From the NCBI RefSeq assembly GCF_030812475.1, contig NZ_JAUSSR010000007.1:1-64000 (forward strand): a DNA stretch of 64,000 nt, given 5' to 3'. A model generated the notes under the pieces. It had not been told where the DNA came from, made no database searches, and saw nothing but the letters and a program-made list of their open reading frames with translations. Below are positions 26,045 to 35,442 of the stretch, piece by piece (positions within the stretch are counted from its first letter, which is position 1; each line of letters opens with the position of its first letter). A program made the position numbers and the translations under genes. This DNA comes from Pseudomonas lini (GTDB lineage: Bacteria > Pseudomonadota > Gammaproteobacteria > Pseudomonadales > Pseudomonadaceae).

Positions 26045-29005
26045 ATGAACACCCTCCCCTATGATTACCGTAAACCCTCCACTGTCGAAAATTTGAAATT
26101 CGATATTGATACACTGACAATAAGCAATAAGGCAGAAAAACAATCCATCATCGACGCGCTGAAAACAGAGCTATCACCTCTCCCCGACCCCAACATCGAA
26201 TTCAAACTCTCCCATTTCTTATGCGCAGCCACCCATGAAAGTTCATTGAAACTGGCACTGCGCGCGGGCCAGTCAAAATTGAATGATCTATTGAACAGCG
26301 AGGAATTCCGAAGCTTGAATGATCTGTCCTCGCTTCCCGACACCGCCCTTTACGTATGCGACTCAAACAAAAACATGGAGGTGTTTGTTGCTGATACGTC
26401 AATCCATATCGACGACCTTCTCAAGGACAATGAAATCCTTAGCCGACATCTGGACGAACTCGGCGAATACGCCGGCAGAGCAGGCGGATTCATATACAAT
26501 TCCGATGATTTTAACGTCGAGCAATGGTTGCGGTTCTATGAGTACCCGATTCCTTCCTCGGCAAAGCAGCTTGCAAACCTCATCGCGTTTTTAAGCAAGG
26601 AACATCCTGGATTGTCAGGGACTGGACACTACAACGAAATACTTAAAAATCCGGAAAATTATCCTACCGCGCTTTCCCTGGCCCAGCGCGAGGAAATTCA
26701 GAAGGTGACAAAGACGTTCGGGGCATCAGGCCGAGGCCAGTTACTGAACCGTCTGTTCGAACAAATAGTTGTCGCAACCGTCGACTCCTTTAGAATCGCC
26801 CCCCACCAGTGCGTAACCGTTCTACTGGAGAGTCCTATAGGCAAAATCTGGGCGAAGGGGTATCTGGCGGCTTTAGGGTGGTATGGAACCCGTTCAGATG
26901 AAGCGCCGTCGCAGGATGACCTCAATCAACTCCTCATGGCCGCTATCGTGCTTAATATCGATCCGTCAATGGGGGCAGATGGAAGCACAGGTCGGGTGCT
27001 GGACTACGAACTTTACGACCCGGTCAATGGGGAGTGCCACCCCACTCAAGTTTTGCGAAGGCTGGAACAGCACCTTGTCGACAGCAAGAACATCGACTCA
27101 AGAGTTGCCCCGCTGGCCGCCTACATACTGACCGCCGACACCGCGCCGGAATATGTTGTGAAAAACATCCCGGAAAACATGACCATCAGCTCCCCTGCAT
27201 GGTTACTCCACAGTTTTACCGTGGCCAAAATAGAAATCATTTCTCCTGGCGCGTCCCGTGCGATGACTTACGAACAGGTGCAATCTTATGCCGAGCTGGA
27301 GCCCTTCAATGACGAGCTCGAGCAATTATTCGGGCTTACGGTGATCACGCAAATACTGAATTGGGGCGCCGTAAACCGTCTGATTACCCCTAATGCTGCC
27401 GGAGAATACACCGCCGATGACCTGAGCAAGGCAGAGTCTCGTTACGCAGAGTACACCGAGGCCCTGGAACAATGCAGCAACGCGATGAATACAGCCTACC
27501 CTACGCGAAACGAAGTGGCCTTGAAAGAATTGATAAGGGTGATGCCTGAGGGCGATTACCTGACAGAAAAAAAACATATTCACAACGATCTACCGTTGGA
27601 TAAAACAATATCCATCCATGAGCTATTCATGTCTGGAGATTTGCAAGACGGTAGCGGCAACAGGCTTTCGTTCTTCGTAGACAGCCACGAGGCACCGCAA
27701 GTATTGGAGCAAATCAAGCCTTACATCTCCAGGCTACGCAATGCCCAAGAACTGTATAAAGAAACATTCAGCCATTTTTACCAGCAACTACAGCTCGCAA
27801 CAGCCACCGCGTTAAAACTCGCGCTGTCTAAAATGCCTGAAAAAGATCGAAATCGGCTGGCGTACGGGACGCTTTCTTTTTATACCGTACGCAAAAAGTT
27901 TTCCGATCACGCGACCCAGGAAACGCAACGACAAAGGGACAAATACAGGGGGCGTTATGGCGTGATCATCTGCTCCAAATACGAGTCGAAACGGTACTAT
28001 TATGAACTGTTCACGTTGCGCGCCGAATGCGAAAGACGCGAAGACCTGCGTAATGTATTCGAGAAAACTGCCATCGAATATTTCGACCCCACGGAAGACG
28101 CTGACAAGGACCAGAAGCAATGGCAGACCCAGGCTATTGAATGGCCTTTGGATATCAATGCATACGTCAACGGTACAAAACCCGACAAGAATGCAAGCCA
28201 TAAATTGGTTGTGGAGAAATTATGGGAATCCTCCGAATCAGAGAGTCGCAGCCCGACCGCCATAAGCGGACTTCAAATGTTCTTTTCCGAAAAAACAAAC
28301 GACACGGTCAACAAACTGCTAGCTTATTTTCCGCCCACCAAATATGAAGAACTCTATGATATAGGTTTCGGAATGACCGCCACCGAGGCGGCGAGAAAGA
28401 ACCGCAAGGATAATCAAGAGTTGATTCTCAACTTGGTTATCCCGTTCAAGGCTTGCATTGAAGACTTGACCTCGGGTGATCCGGGCCGAAAAGCAGCCGG
28501 CGCTTTCGGATGCGCACTGGATGCGCTGGCAGTCGTGGGCGCCGTAGCGGGCGTCGCGTCAAAATTTGCGAGTGCTGCGTTCAAAACCGGCAGTTTTCTT
28601 ACAAAAACCATCAGGCTGCTCAGGGTCACCGGCAAGTTCGCCTTGAGTTTGGTCAACCCATTGGACGGTGTCCCAAGCCTCCTGAAAAAAGGTGGAAAGC
28701 TCACCGAAAAAGGGGTGTTGCTCATCACCCGTCAAGGTGCCAAGACCTCCCATAAGGCGGCCCGACAACTTCGCGCGCTCAATGGAACATTCGATTTGTA
28801 TCGCGCGGCAAAATCCCTGAATTGCGTAGATATGAAGTTAGCGCGCCTTAAGGGTATTGGCGAACTGTCCCAGGCCACCGACGTACTGATCCTCAGAAGG
28901 GGAAACGATTGGTTCCAGCTCAAGCTCAACGCGTGCGAGGCGCGAGGGGGAAAGATAACGCGTTACAAAGACATGACCGGTAGCGGAGCGCTTGAACAGC
29001 TGTAA
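26045..29005 (+). CDS. Large toxin-like protein of unknown function
   Basis: I do not recognise a named family in this 986-residue protein. Most of it (1-800) is mixed, charged and without transmembrane segments or signal peptide. Residues about 800-870 hold a striking run beginning VIPFKACIEDLTSGDPGRKA, then small hydrophobic residues (ALDALAVVGAVAGVASKFAS) and a basic amphipathic helix, then NPLDGVPSLLKKGGK. This arrangement is, from memory, like the late region of large Pseudomonas toxin-like proteins (DUF6543/dermonecrotic-toxin-annotated), where it may insert in a membrane. The ATG at 26045 has AAGGA upstream. Base and codon use are clearly AT-richer than both flanks, and the upstream 240 bases are AT-rich too, suggesting transfer. 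It could be a secreted insecticidal or antibacterial effector; no immunity gene is obvious. Confidence 0.7.
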   Translation: MNTLPYDYRKPSTVENLKFDIDTLTISNKAEKQSIIDALKTELSPLPDPNIEFKLSHFLCAATHESSLKLALRAGQSKLNDLLNSEEFRSLNDLSSLPDTALYVCDSNKNMEVFVADTSIHIDDLLKDNEILSRHLDELGEYAGRAGGFIYNSDDFNVEQWLRFYEYPIPSSAKQLANLIAFLSKEHPGLSGTGHYNEILKNPENYPTALSLAQREEIQKVTKTFGASGRGQLLNRLFEQIVVATVDSFRIAPHQCVTVLLESPIGKIWAKGYLAALGWYGTRSDEAPSQDDLNQLLMAAIVLNIDPSMGADGSTGRVLDYELYDPVNGECHPTQVLRRLEQHLVDSKNIDSRVAPLAAYILTADTAPEYVVKNIPENMTISSPAWLLHSFTVAKIEIISPGASRAMTYEQVQSYAELEPFNDELEQLFGLTVITQILNWGAVNRLITPNAAGEYTADDLSKAESRYAEYTEALEQCSNAMNTAYPTRNEVALKELIRVMPEGDYLTEKKHIHNDLPLDKTISIHELFMSGDLQDGSGNRLSFFVDSHEAPQVLEQIKPYISRLRNAQELYKETFSHFYQQLQLATATALKLALSKMPEKDRNRLAYGTLSFYTVRKKFSDHATQETQRQRDKYRGRYGVIICSKYESKRYYYELFTLRAECERREDLRNVFEKTAIEYFDPTEDADKDQKQWQTQAIEWPLDINAYVNGTKPDKNASHKLVVEKLWESSESESRSPTAISGLQMFFSEKTNDTVNKLLAYFPPTKYEELYDIGFGMTATEAARKNRKDNQELILNLVIPFKACIEDLTSGDPGRKAAGAFGCALDALAVVGAVAGVASKFASAAFKTGSFLTKTIRLLRVTGKFALSLVNPLDGVPSLLKKGGKLTEKGVLLITRQGAKTSHKAARQLRALNGTFDLYRAAKSLNCVDMKLARLKGIGELSQATDVLILRRGNDWFQLKLNACEARGGKITRYKDMTGSGALEQL

Positions 29006-29146
29006 TCTGAATTGATTGGCAGTGCCAGCGGGCGGCGAAAACGAAGGGCTCGCCGCTCGCAACCCCAGCGATGGAAATCCTGTTGGCGGACTGTGCTTAA
29101 ATGCGCCCGTTTTTCCTCCGTCTTCTTCTCGCTCAAAGGACCCCCC

Positions 29147-30442
29147 ATGAGCCAGCTCCGCACGACCAGCGTCCTGGTCATTGGTTACGTCTGGCCCGAA
29201 CCGCGCTCTTCAGCCGCGGGTGGGCACATGATGCAAATCCTCGAAACCTTTCTGGAGCAAGGCTGGGACATCACCTTCAGCAGCCCGGCCGGCACTGGCG
29301 AACACCGGGCAGACCTGACGGCGCTCGGCATCCGTGAAGTGCCGATCGAATTGAACAACAGCAGTTTTGACACATTCATCAGCCAATTGGCCCCGGATGT
29401 GGTGTTGTTCGATCGATTCATGATGGAAGAACAATTCGGTTGGCGTGTTGAACGACACTGTCCCGATGCCTTGCGCATACTGGAGACTTCCGATCTGCAA
29501 AGCCTGCGCGATGCCCGCCACCAACGCCTCAAGGAGCGCTTGAAGGCCAGTGACGATGTCCATGATTTCAGCGACCTGTTCGCCCCGGCACTGCGGGCGG
29601 AATTTGAGTTCATGGCCGAGACCGACCTGGCTAAACGGGAGATCGCGGCGATCTATCGTTGTGACTTGAACCTGATGATTTCCGACGTGGAAATCGAGTT
29701 GCTGGTCGAACAATTCAAGGTGCCGCGCAACCTGCTGCACGGGTGCCCACTGATGGTCGATCTGCCGAGCGCGCCGCCCTCGATCTTCGAGGATCGGGCG
29801 CACTTTCTCAGCATCGGCAACTTCCGCCATGCGCCAAACTGGGACGCGGTGCTCTGGATGAAAACCACCCTGTGGCCGCTGATCCGCGAGCAACTGCCAG
29901 GTGCGCAGTTGCACATCTACGGCGCTTATACACCGCCCAAGGCCACTGCGTTGCACAATGCGGCCCAGGGGTTTCATGTGATGAACTGGGCAGAAGATGC
30001 CTTGCAAGTGATGGCGGCGGCGCGAGTGTGCCTGGCACCGTTGCGATTCGGGGCGGGCATCAAAGGAAAGCTCGTTGACGCGATGCTCTGCGGGACGCCG
30101 AATGTCACTACGCCGATTGGCGCAGAAGCCATGCACGGCAAGGAACCCTGGCCAGGGGCTGTCGCCCTGACGGCCCAGGCATTCGCCGATAACGCCGTGC
30201 AACTCTATAACGACAAGACCCGCTGGTTGAACGCACAAGCGCAGGGATTGCAACTGCTGGCCAGTCGTTACCAGCGCAGCTGTCATGGCCCTGCATTGAT
30301 CGCCCGAATCAATGAATGCCGCCTGCATCTCTCGTCCATCAGGAGGGATAACTTCACCGGCAGCATGCTGCGCCATCATCAGCACAAGAGCACTCAGTAC
30401 ATGTCGCAATGGATTGAAGCGAAGAACCGCCTGATCACTTGA
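29147..30442 (+). CDS. Glycosyltransferase, GT4-like
   Basis: This 431-residue cytoplasmic protein has a Rossmann-type start (TSVLVIGYVWPEPRSSAAGG) and a C-terminal GT-B donor-binding half with FLSIGNFRHAPNWDAV, an 'LHIYGAY' strand and the motif APLRFGAGIKGKLVDAMLCG (about residues 295-315), the pattern of glycosyltransferase group 1 enzymes. It transfers a sugar from a nucleotide donor to an unknown acceptor. ATG at 29147 with AAAGGA upstream is well supported; the longer frame overlaps the toxin-like gene's leader. It is 141 bases after that gene and could share its transcript, but its base composition is more native. Confidence 0.82.
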   Translation: MSQLRTTSVLVIGYVWPEPRSSAAGGHMMQILETFLEQGWDITFSSPAGTGEHRADLTALGIREVPIELNNSSFDTFISQLAPDVVLFDRFMMEEQFGWRVERHCPDALRILETSDLQSLRDARHQRLKERLKASDDVHDFSDLFAPALRAEFEFMAETDLAKREIAAIYRCDLNLMISDVEIELLVEQFKVPRNLLHGCPLMVDLPSAPPSIFEDRAHFLSIGNFRHAPNWDAVLWMKTTLWPLIREQLPGAQLHIYGAYTPPKATALHNAAQGFHVMNWAEDALQVMAAARVCLAPLRFGAGIKGKLVDAMLCGTPNVTTPIGAEAMHGKEPWPGAVALTAQAFADNAVQLYNDKTRWLNAQAQGLQLLASRYQRSCHGPALIARINECRLHLSSIRRDNFTGSMLRHHQHKSTQYMSQWIEAKNRLIT

Positions 30443-30515
30443 TGAACCACCGGGTAGCATTAACCGGCTGGAACGAGGCATGATCAGCGGGCGACAACAA
30501 TAAAAGCGCATTGAC

Positions 30516-31421
30516 ATGACCCGGACTGCCAGAGTTACCGACCCTTCCTATGAGCTGATGGATGACCACAACGGGTTGTCCATCATCTATCGCCAGCATG
30601 GCTTTCCCTGCCCCCTGGTGCGTTGGCATTTCCACAAGGAATACGAACTGCACCTGATCGTCGCCAGCTCCGGCAAGGTGTTCATCGGCGACTACATCGG
30701 CAACTTCTATCCCGAATCCCTGTTCCTCACCGGGCCCAACCTGCCCCACAACTGGATCAGCCAGGTCGCCGAAGACGAAGTCGTGCCCAAGCGCGACATG
30801 CTGGTCAACTTTACCGACGAGCTGTTCGACAGCGGCCATCTGGTGTTCGCTGAGCTCAAGACCCTGATACCGCTGCTGGAGCGTGCGCAGTACGGCATCG
30901 AATTCCGCTGCCAACGCACCATCCGCCAGGCGATGGGCCTGATGCAGCGTATCGCCGATTCGACGGGGGTGACCCGGCTCGGGCACTTTTTCATTCTGTT
31001 GGAACTGTTGGCCTCCTGCGACGATTACCAGACACTCTCCGGTGCCACGACGCCGCAGTTGGCCGACGAACACAACATCGATCGCACCAACCGGGCCGTG
31101 GATTATATCTTCGCCCACTACGCCCGGGATCTGTCGCTGGAGGAAGTGGCCGAGCACCTGGGCATGAAGCCGACCTACTTCAGCCGGGTGTTCAAACAAG
31201 CCACCGGGCGGTGCTTCATCGAATTCGTCAATCGCCTGCGCATCAGCAAATCCTGCGAGCTATTGGCCGATGGCGACAAACCGGTGACCGATGTGTGTTT
31301 CGAGTCGGGTTTCAACAATATTTCCAATTTCAATCGGCGGTTTCAGCAGTTGAAGGGCATGACACCGTCGCACTACCGCAAGTTGGCGGTGCAGCGGTTG
31401 ACCGAGCAGAATCTCGGTTGA
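30516..31421 (+). CDS. mtlR: AraC-family activator of the mannitol/arabitol operon
   Basis: This 301-residue AraC/XylS regulator has an N-terminal cupin sensing domain (WHFHKEYELHLIVASSGKVF, about 36-110) and a C-terminal double helix-turn-helix (about 195-290), with LSLEEVAEHLGMKPTYFSRVFKQ and the family signature VTDVCFESGFNNISNFNRRFQ. Its position next to mtlEFGKDY identifies it as MtlR, the polyol-responsive activator described in P. fluorescens. The start is ATG 30516; the ribosome site is weak. It should bind upstream of mtlE, where direct repeats are visible. Confidence 0.92.
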   Translation: MTRTARVTDPSYELMDDHNGLSIIYRQHGFPCPLVRWHFHKEYELHLIVASSGKVFIGDYIGNFYPESLFLTGPNLPHNWISQVAEDEVVPKRDMLVNFTDELFDSGHLVFAELKTLIPLLERAQYGIEFRCQRTIRQAMGLMQRIADSTGVTRLGHFFILLELLASCDDYQTLSGATTPQLADEHNIDRTNRAVDYIFAHYARDLSLEEVAEHLGMKPTYFSRVFKQATGRCFIEFVNRLRISKSCELLADGDKPVTDVCFESGFNNISNFNRRFQQLKGMTPSHYRKLAVQRLTEQNLG

Positions 31422-31496
31422 CGGTTTTGGTCATGCGGTGATTTTTAGATCGCCTCGGCTTGGGCGAGTCCATCCAATTACAGGGGTTTCGCAAAT

Positions 31497-31532
31497 ACCC
31501 TGTAGGAGCTGGCTTGCCAGCGAAGAGGCCCT
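31497..31532. repeat. Single REP element
   Basis: One copy of the form CCTGTAGGAGCTGGCTTGCC followed by AGCGAAGAGGCCC, between mtlR and the mtlE control region. Confidence 0.7.
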
Positions 31533-31616
31533 AAAAACCTGTACAAATTCCAAGGCATTTAGCCTTAGCAACGCCCTCCCCTGCGCCTTTCCCCTCCAGC
31601 ACCAGTGCAAAATAGT

Positions 31617-31660
31617 ATCAATTGAAGTGTGACCGATGATTTGTCACGCCATCGATTGAA
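31617..31660 (+). promoter_or_regulatory. Candidate MtlR operator (direct repeats)
   Basis: ATCAATTGAA at 31617-31626 and ATCGATTGAA at 31651-31660 form a direct repeat 34 bases apart, with an inverted GTGAC-N9-GTCAC between them. AraC-family proteins bind direct repeats near the -35 region. These sites lie 95-135 bases before the mtlE start in the only non-REP part of this intergenic region. Confidence 0.5.
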
Positions 31661-31753
31661 CGTTGTAATCAGTGCACATTCTTCCTCCCTTCGGAAGACA
31701 CAAAAACAATAACTGTCCTTCTGCAACCCGCCGGTGCAGAAAAGGAGTGCACG

Positions 31754-33064
31754 ATGCAACCTTCTGCAAAAGCTCTGCTAGCCCTCACCTGCATGACCCT
31801 CAGCAGCGTCAGCCTCGGTGCCCAGACCCTGACCATCGCCACCGTCAACAACAGCGACATGATCCGCATGCAAAAACTCTCGAAAACCTTCGAGGCCGAA
31901 CATCCGGACATCAAGCTCAATTGGGTGGTACTGGAAGAAAATGTCCTGCGCCAGCGCCTGACCACCGACATCGCCACCCAGGGTGGCCAGTTCGATGTGC
32001 TGACCATCGGCATGTACGAAGCCGCACTCTGGGGCGCCAAGGGTTGGCTGGAGCCGATGAAGGACTTGCCGGCCAGCTACGCCCTCGACGATGTATTTCC
32101 TTCGGTGCGTGAAGGCCTCTCGGTCAATGGCTCGCTGTATGCCCTGCCGTTCTATGCCGAAAGCTCCATCACCTATTACCGCACCGACTTGTTCAAGGAC
32201 GCCGGGTTGACCATGCCCGAACGCCCGACCTGGACCCAGATCGGCGAATTCGCCGGCAAGCTCACCAACAAGGATAAAGAACAATACGGCATTTGCCTGC
32301 GTGGCAAGGCCGGCTGGGGCGAAAACATGGCGTTGATCAGCACCGTCGCCAATGCCTATGGTGCGCGCTGGTTCGATGAGCAGTGGAAGCCGGAATTCAC
32401 CGGAGCGCAATGGAAGAACGCGCTGAATTTCTACGTCGACACCATGAAAAAATCCGGCCCGCCGGGAGCTTCGAGTAACGGTTTCAACGAAAACCTGGCG
32501 CTGTTCAACAGCGGCAAATGCGCGATCTGGGTCGATGCCAGCGTGGCGGGCTCCTTTGTCACCGACAAGACCCAGAGCAAAGTCAGTGAACAGGTCGGCT
32601 TCACCTACGCCCCGCACGAAACCACCGACAAGGGCTCGGCCTGGATGTATTCCTGGGCACTGGCGATCCCGACCAGCTCCAAGGCCAAGGACGCAGCGAA
32701 AACCTTCAGCGCCTGGGCCACTTCCAAGGAGTACGGGGCGTTGGTCGCAGAAAAAGACGGCATTGCCAACGTGCCGCCAGGCACCCGGGCCTCGACCTAC
32801 AGCGAGGCCTATCTGCAGGCCGCGCCATTCGCCAAGGTGACGCTGGAATCGCTGAAAGCAGCGGACCCGAGCAAGCCGAGCGCCAAACCGGTGCCGTACA
32901 TCGGTATTCAGTTAGTGACCATTCCTGAATTCCAGGCCGTGGGCACCCAGGTCGGCAAATTGTTCTCGGCGGCGCTGATCGGTCAGACCACGGTCGACCA
33001 GGCGCTGACCGCCGCCCAGTCAACCACCGAACGTGAAATGAAGCGCGCCGGTTATCCCAAATAA
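31754..33064 (+). CDS. mtlE: Polyol ABC transporter substrate-binding protein
   Basis: This 436-residue periplasmic binding protein starts with a signal peptide (cleavage likely after ...SVSLGA near residue 23) and an AAGGAG ribosome site. It is a cluster-B sugar-binding protein with LTIATVNNSDMIRMQKLSK at the mature start and the solute-binding pattern GSLYALPFYAESSITYYRTD near residue 130. It delivers mannitol, glucitol or arabitol to the MtlFG permease. It is the first gene of mtlEFGKDY; a 257-base REP-rich gap follows before mtlF. Confidence 0.93.
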   Translation: MQPSAKALLALTCMTLSSVSLGAQTLTIATVNNSDMIRMQKLSKTFEAEHPDIKLNWVVLEENVLRQRLTTDIATQGGQFDVLTIGMYEAALWGAKGWLEPMKDLPASYALDDVFPSVREGLSVNGSLYALPFYAESSITYYRTDLFKDAGLTMPERPTWTQIGEFAGKLTNKDKEQYGICLRGKAGWGENMALISTVANAYGARWFDEQWKPEFTGAQWKNALNFYVDTMKKSGPPGASSNGFNENLALFNSGKCAIWVDASVAGSFVTDKTQSKVSEQVGFTYAPHETTDKGSAWMYSWALAIPTSSKAKDAAKTFSAWATSKEYGALVAEKDGIANVPPGTRASTYSEAYLQAAPFAKVTLESLKAADPSKPSAKPVPYIGIQLVTIPEFQAVGTQVGKLFSAALIGQTTVDQALTAAQSTTEREMKRAGYPK

Positions 33065-33065
33065 C

Positions 33066-33290
33066 CCCCCTCCTGCAGGAGCGAGACCGGCTTGCCGGCG
33101 ATGATGTGTCAGGCACATCGGTGTCGACTGACACACCATCGCGGCGGTGCGGCGATCCGACAAGCCACGCTCCAACAGACTTAACGCAATCCATGTGGGG
33201 GCGAGCTTGCTCGCGATGGAGTGTCAGGTACATCGGTGTCGACTGACACACCATCGCCGGCAAGCCGGTCTCGCTCCCACAGTTCGATCT
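33066..33290. repeat. Two REPIN doublets between mtlE and mtlF
   Basis: REP palindromes of the form GAGCGAGACCGGCTTGCCGG and GGGGCGAGCTTGCTCGCGAT occur with the shared spacer ACATCGGTGTCGACTGACAC present twice (near 33115 and 33230). The first doublet's far arm is degenerate; the second is intact. Confidence 0.85.
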
Positions 33291-33321
33291 TCACAGCCCT
33301 GCATTAATCGGTGCTATCGCC

Positions 33322-34248
33322 ATGACGACTTCAACTGCCAAAGCTCACATCGACCTACCCCAACCCCTGCGCAAAAGCCGCCTGGCCAACCCCGGCTGGT
33401 TCCTGGTCAGCCCCTCGGTGGCGCTGTTGCTGCTGTGGATGATCGTGCCGCTGGGCATGACCCTGTACTTTTCGCTGATCCGCTACAACCTGCTCTACCC
33501 CGGAGAAAACCAGTTCGTCGGCCTGGAAAACTTCAGCTACTTCCTCAGTGATTCGGGGTTCATGCCCGGCGCCACCAACACCCTGTTGCTGGTCGGCAGC
33601 GTGCTGCTGATCAGCGTGGTGTTCGGCGTGTTGATCAGCGCGTTGCTGGAGGCCAGCGAGTTTCTCGGCCGCGGCCTGGTGCGGGTGCTGCTGATCTCGC
33701 CGTTTTTCATCATGCCCACCGTTGGCGCGCTGATCTGGAAGAACCTGATTTTCCACCCGGTGTCGGGGATTCTCGCCTACGTCTGGAAACTGTTCGGTGC
33801 GCAGCCGGTGGACTGGCTGGCACATTACCCGCTGCTGTCGATCATCATCATCGTCTCCTGGCAATGGCTGCCGTTTGCGATCCTGATCCTGATGACCGCC
33901 ATGCAGTCCCTCGACCAGGAGCAGAAGGAGGCCGCGCGCCTCGATGGCGCCGGGCCCATCGCGATCTTCTGGCACCTGACCCTGCCGCACCTGGCCCGGC
34001 CGATCGCGGTGGTGGTGATGATCGAAACCATCTTCCTGCTCTCGGTGTTCGCCGAAATCTTCACCACCACCAACGGCGGCCCCGGCTACGCCTCGACCAA
34101 CCTCGCCTACCTGATCTACAACCAGGCGCTGGTGCAGTTCGACGTCGGCATGGCGTCCGCCGGCGGCCTGATCGCGGTGCTGATCGCCAACATCGCGGCC
34201 ATCGTCCTGGTGCGGATGATCGGCAAAAACCTGACCGACAAAGCCTGA
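33322..34248 (+). CDS. mtlF: Polyol ABC transporter permease MtlF
   Basis: This 308-residue, six-helix inner-membrane permease of the MalF type has the EAA loop (EQKEAARLDGAGPIAIFWHL, about residues 205-225) that contacts the ATPase. A cytoplasmic N-terminal tail precedes helix 1. It pairs with MtlG, whose start lies 10 bases after its stop. The ATG at 33322 has only a weak ribosome site, but the frame begins sensibly. Confidence 0.92.
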   Translation: MTTSTAKAHIDLPQPLRKSRLANPGWFLVSPSVALLLLWMIVPLGMTLYFSLIRYNLLYPGENQFVGLENFSYFLSDSGFMPGATNTLLLVGSVLLISVVFGVLISALLEASEFLGRGLVRVLLISPFFIMPTVGALIWKNLIFHPVSGILAYVWKLFGAQPVDWLAHYPLLSIIIIVSWQWLPFAILILMTAMQSLDQEQKEAARLDGAGPIAIFWHLTLPHLARPIAVVVMIETIFLLSVFAEIFTTTNGGPGYASTNLAYLIYNQALVQFDVGMASAGGLIAVLIANIAAIVLVRMIGKNLTDKA

Positions 34249-34258
34249 GGCCATTGCC

Positions 34259-35089
34259 ATGACCCTTCAACAATCCCGTCGCCTGCAAAGCCTGCTGCTG
34301 GGCACCCTGGCCTGGGCCATCGCGATCCTGATCTTCTTCCCGATCTTCTGGATGGTGCTGACCAGCTTCAAGAGCGAAATCGACGCGTTCGCCACGCCGC
34401 CGCAGTTCCTCTTCACCCCGACCCTGGAGAACTACCTGCACATCAACGAGCGCAGCGATTACTTCAGTTTCGCCTGGAACTCGGTGGTGATTTCCTTCAG
34501 CGCCACGGCCTTATGCCTGCTGATCGCGGTGCCGGCCGCCTACTCCATGGCGTTCTACGAAACCCAGCGCACCAAGGGCACGCTGCTGTGGATGCTCTCG
34601 ACCAAGATGCTGCCGCCGGTGGGCGTGCTGATGCCGATCTACCTGCTGGCCAAGAGTTTCGGCCTGCTCGATACGCGCATCGCCCTGATCGTGATCTACA
34701 CCCTGATCAACCTGCCAATCGTGGTCTGGATGATTTACACCTACTTCAAGGACATCCCCAAGGACATCCTCGAAGCCGCCCGCCTGGATGGCGCCACCCT
34801 GTGGCAGGAAATGGTGCGGGTGCTGCTGCCGATCGCCAAGGGCGGCCTGGCGTCCACGGTGTTGCTGTCGCTGATCCTGTGCTGGAACGAAGCTTTCTGG
34901 TCGCTGAACCTGACCTCGTCCCAGGCCGCCCCGCTGACCGCGCTGATCGCCTCCTACTCCAGCCCCGAAGGGCTGTTCTGGGCCAAGTTGTCGGCGGTCT
35001 CGACCCTGGCCTGCGCGCCGATCCTGATCTTCGGCTGGATCAGCCAGAAACAACTGGTGCGCGGCCTGTCGTTTGGGGCGGTGAAATGA
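34259..35089 (+). CDS. mtlG: Polyol ABC transporter permease MtlG
   Basis: This 276-residue MalG-type inner-membrane permease has six hydrophobic helices and an EAA loop (DILEAARLDGATLWQEMVRV, about residues 170-190). It forms the translocation pore with MtlF and couples to MtlK. GAGG lies upstream of ATG 34259. A 353-base REP array separates it from mtlK. Confidence 0.92.
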   Translation: MTLQQSRRLQSLLLGTLAWAIAILIFFPIFWMVLTSFKSEIDAFATPPQFLFTPTLENYLHINERSDYFSFAWNSVVISFSATALCLLIAVPAAYSMAFYETQRTKGTLLWMLSTKMLPPVGVLMPIYLLAKSFGLLDTRIALIVIYTLINLPIVVWMIYTYFKDIPKDILEAARLDGATLWQEMVRVLLPIAKGGLASTVLLSLILCWNEAFWSLNLTSSQAAPLTALIASYSSPEGLFWAKLSAVSTLACAPILIFGWISQKQLVRGLSFGAVK

Positions 35090-35109
35090 ATCTGGCCGGC
35101 CCAACCCCA

Positions 35110-35418
35110 TCCCCTGTGGGAGATGTCCCCCCTGTGGGAGCGAGCTTGCTCGCGGTGGACGTGAACGATGACGCGTAGTGCCTGGAACAACGCGCCCCCT
35201 GTAGGAGCTGGCTTGCCAGCGAAGGGGCCCGCCAATTTTGCATCAATTTCAAGGCCGACTTCGCTGGCAAGCCAGCTCCTACAAAAAGCGGTGTCCGCCA
35301 ATTTTGCATCGGTTTCAAGGCCGCCTTCGCTGGCAAGCCAGCTCCTACAAAAAAGCGGTGTCCGCCAATTTTGCATCAATTCCAAGGCCGCCTTCGCCAG
35401 CAAGCCGGCTCCTGCGAT
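35110..35418. repeat. Tandem REP-containing array between mtlG and mtlK
   Basis: After two divergent REP copies (35112-35160, 35198-35225) a unit of 66-67 bases is repeated nearly three times, starting at 35230, 35296 and 35363. Each unit starts CGCCAATTTTGCATC, contains CAAGGCCG and ends with a REP (CGCTGGCAAGCCAGCTCCTA) plus AAAAAGCGGTGT. Units differ at a few bases only. The array ends 25 bases before mtlK. Confidence 0.9.
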
Positions 35419-35442
35419 AACAACAATCGGAGGCCCATCACC

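Noticed and set aside
35230..35418. CRISPR-like array
   Set aside because: The whole 66-67-base unit repeats, without unique spacers, and contains a known REP core.
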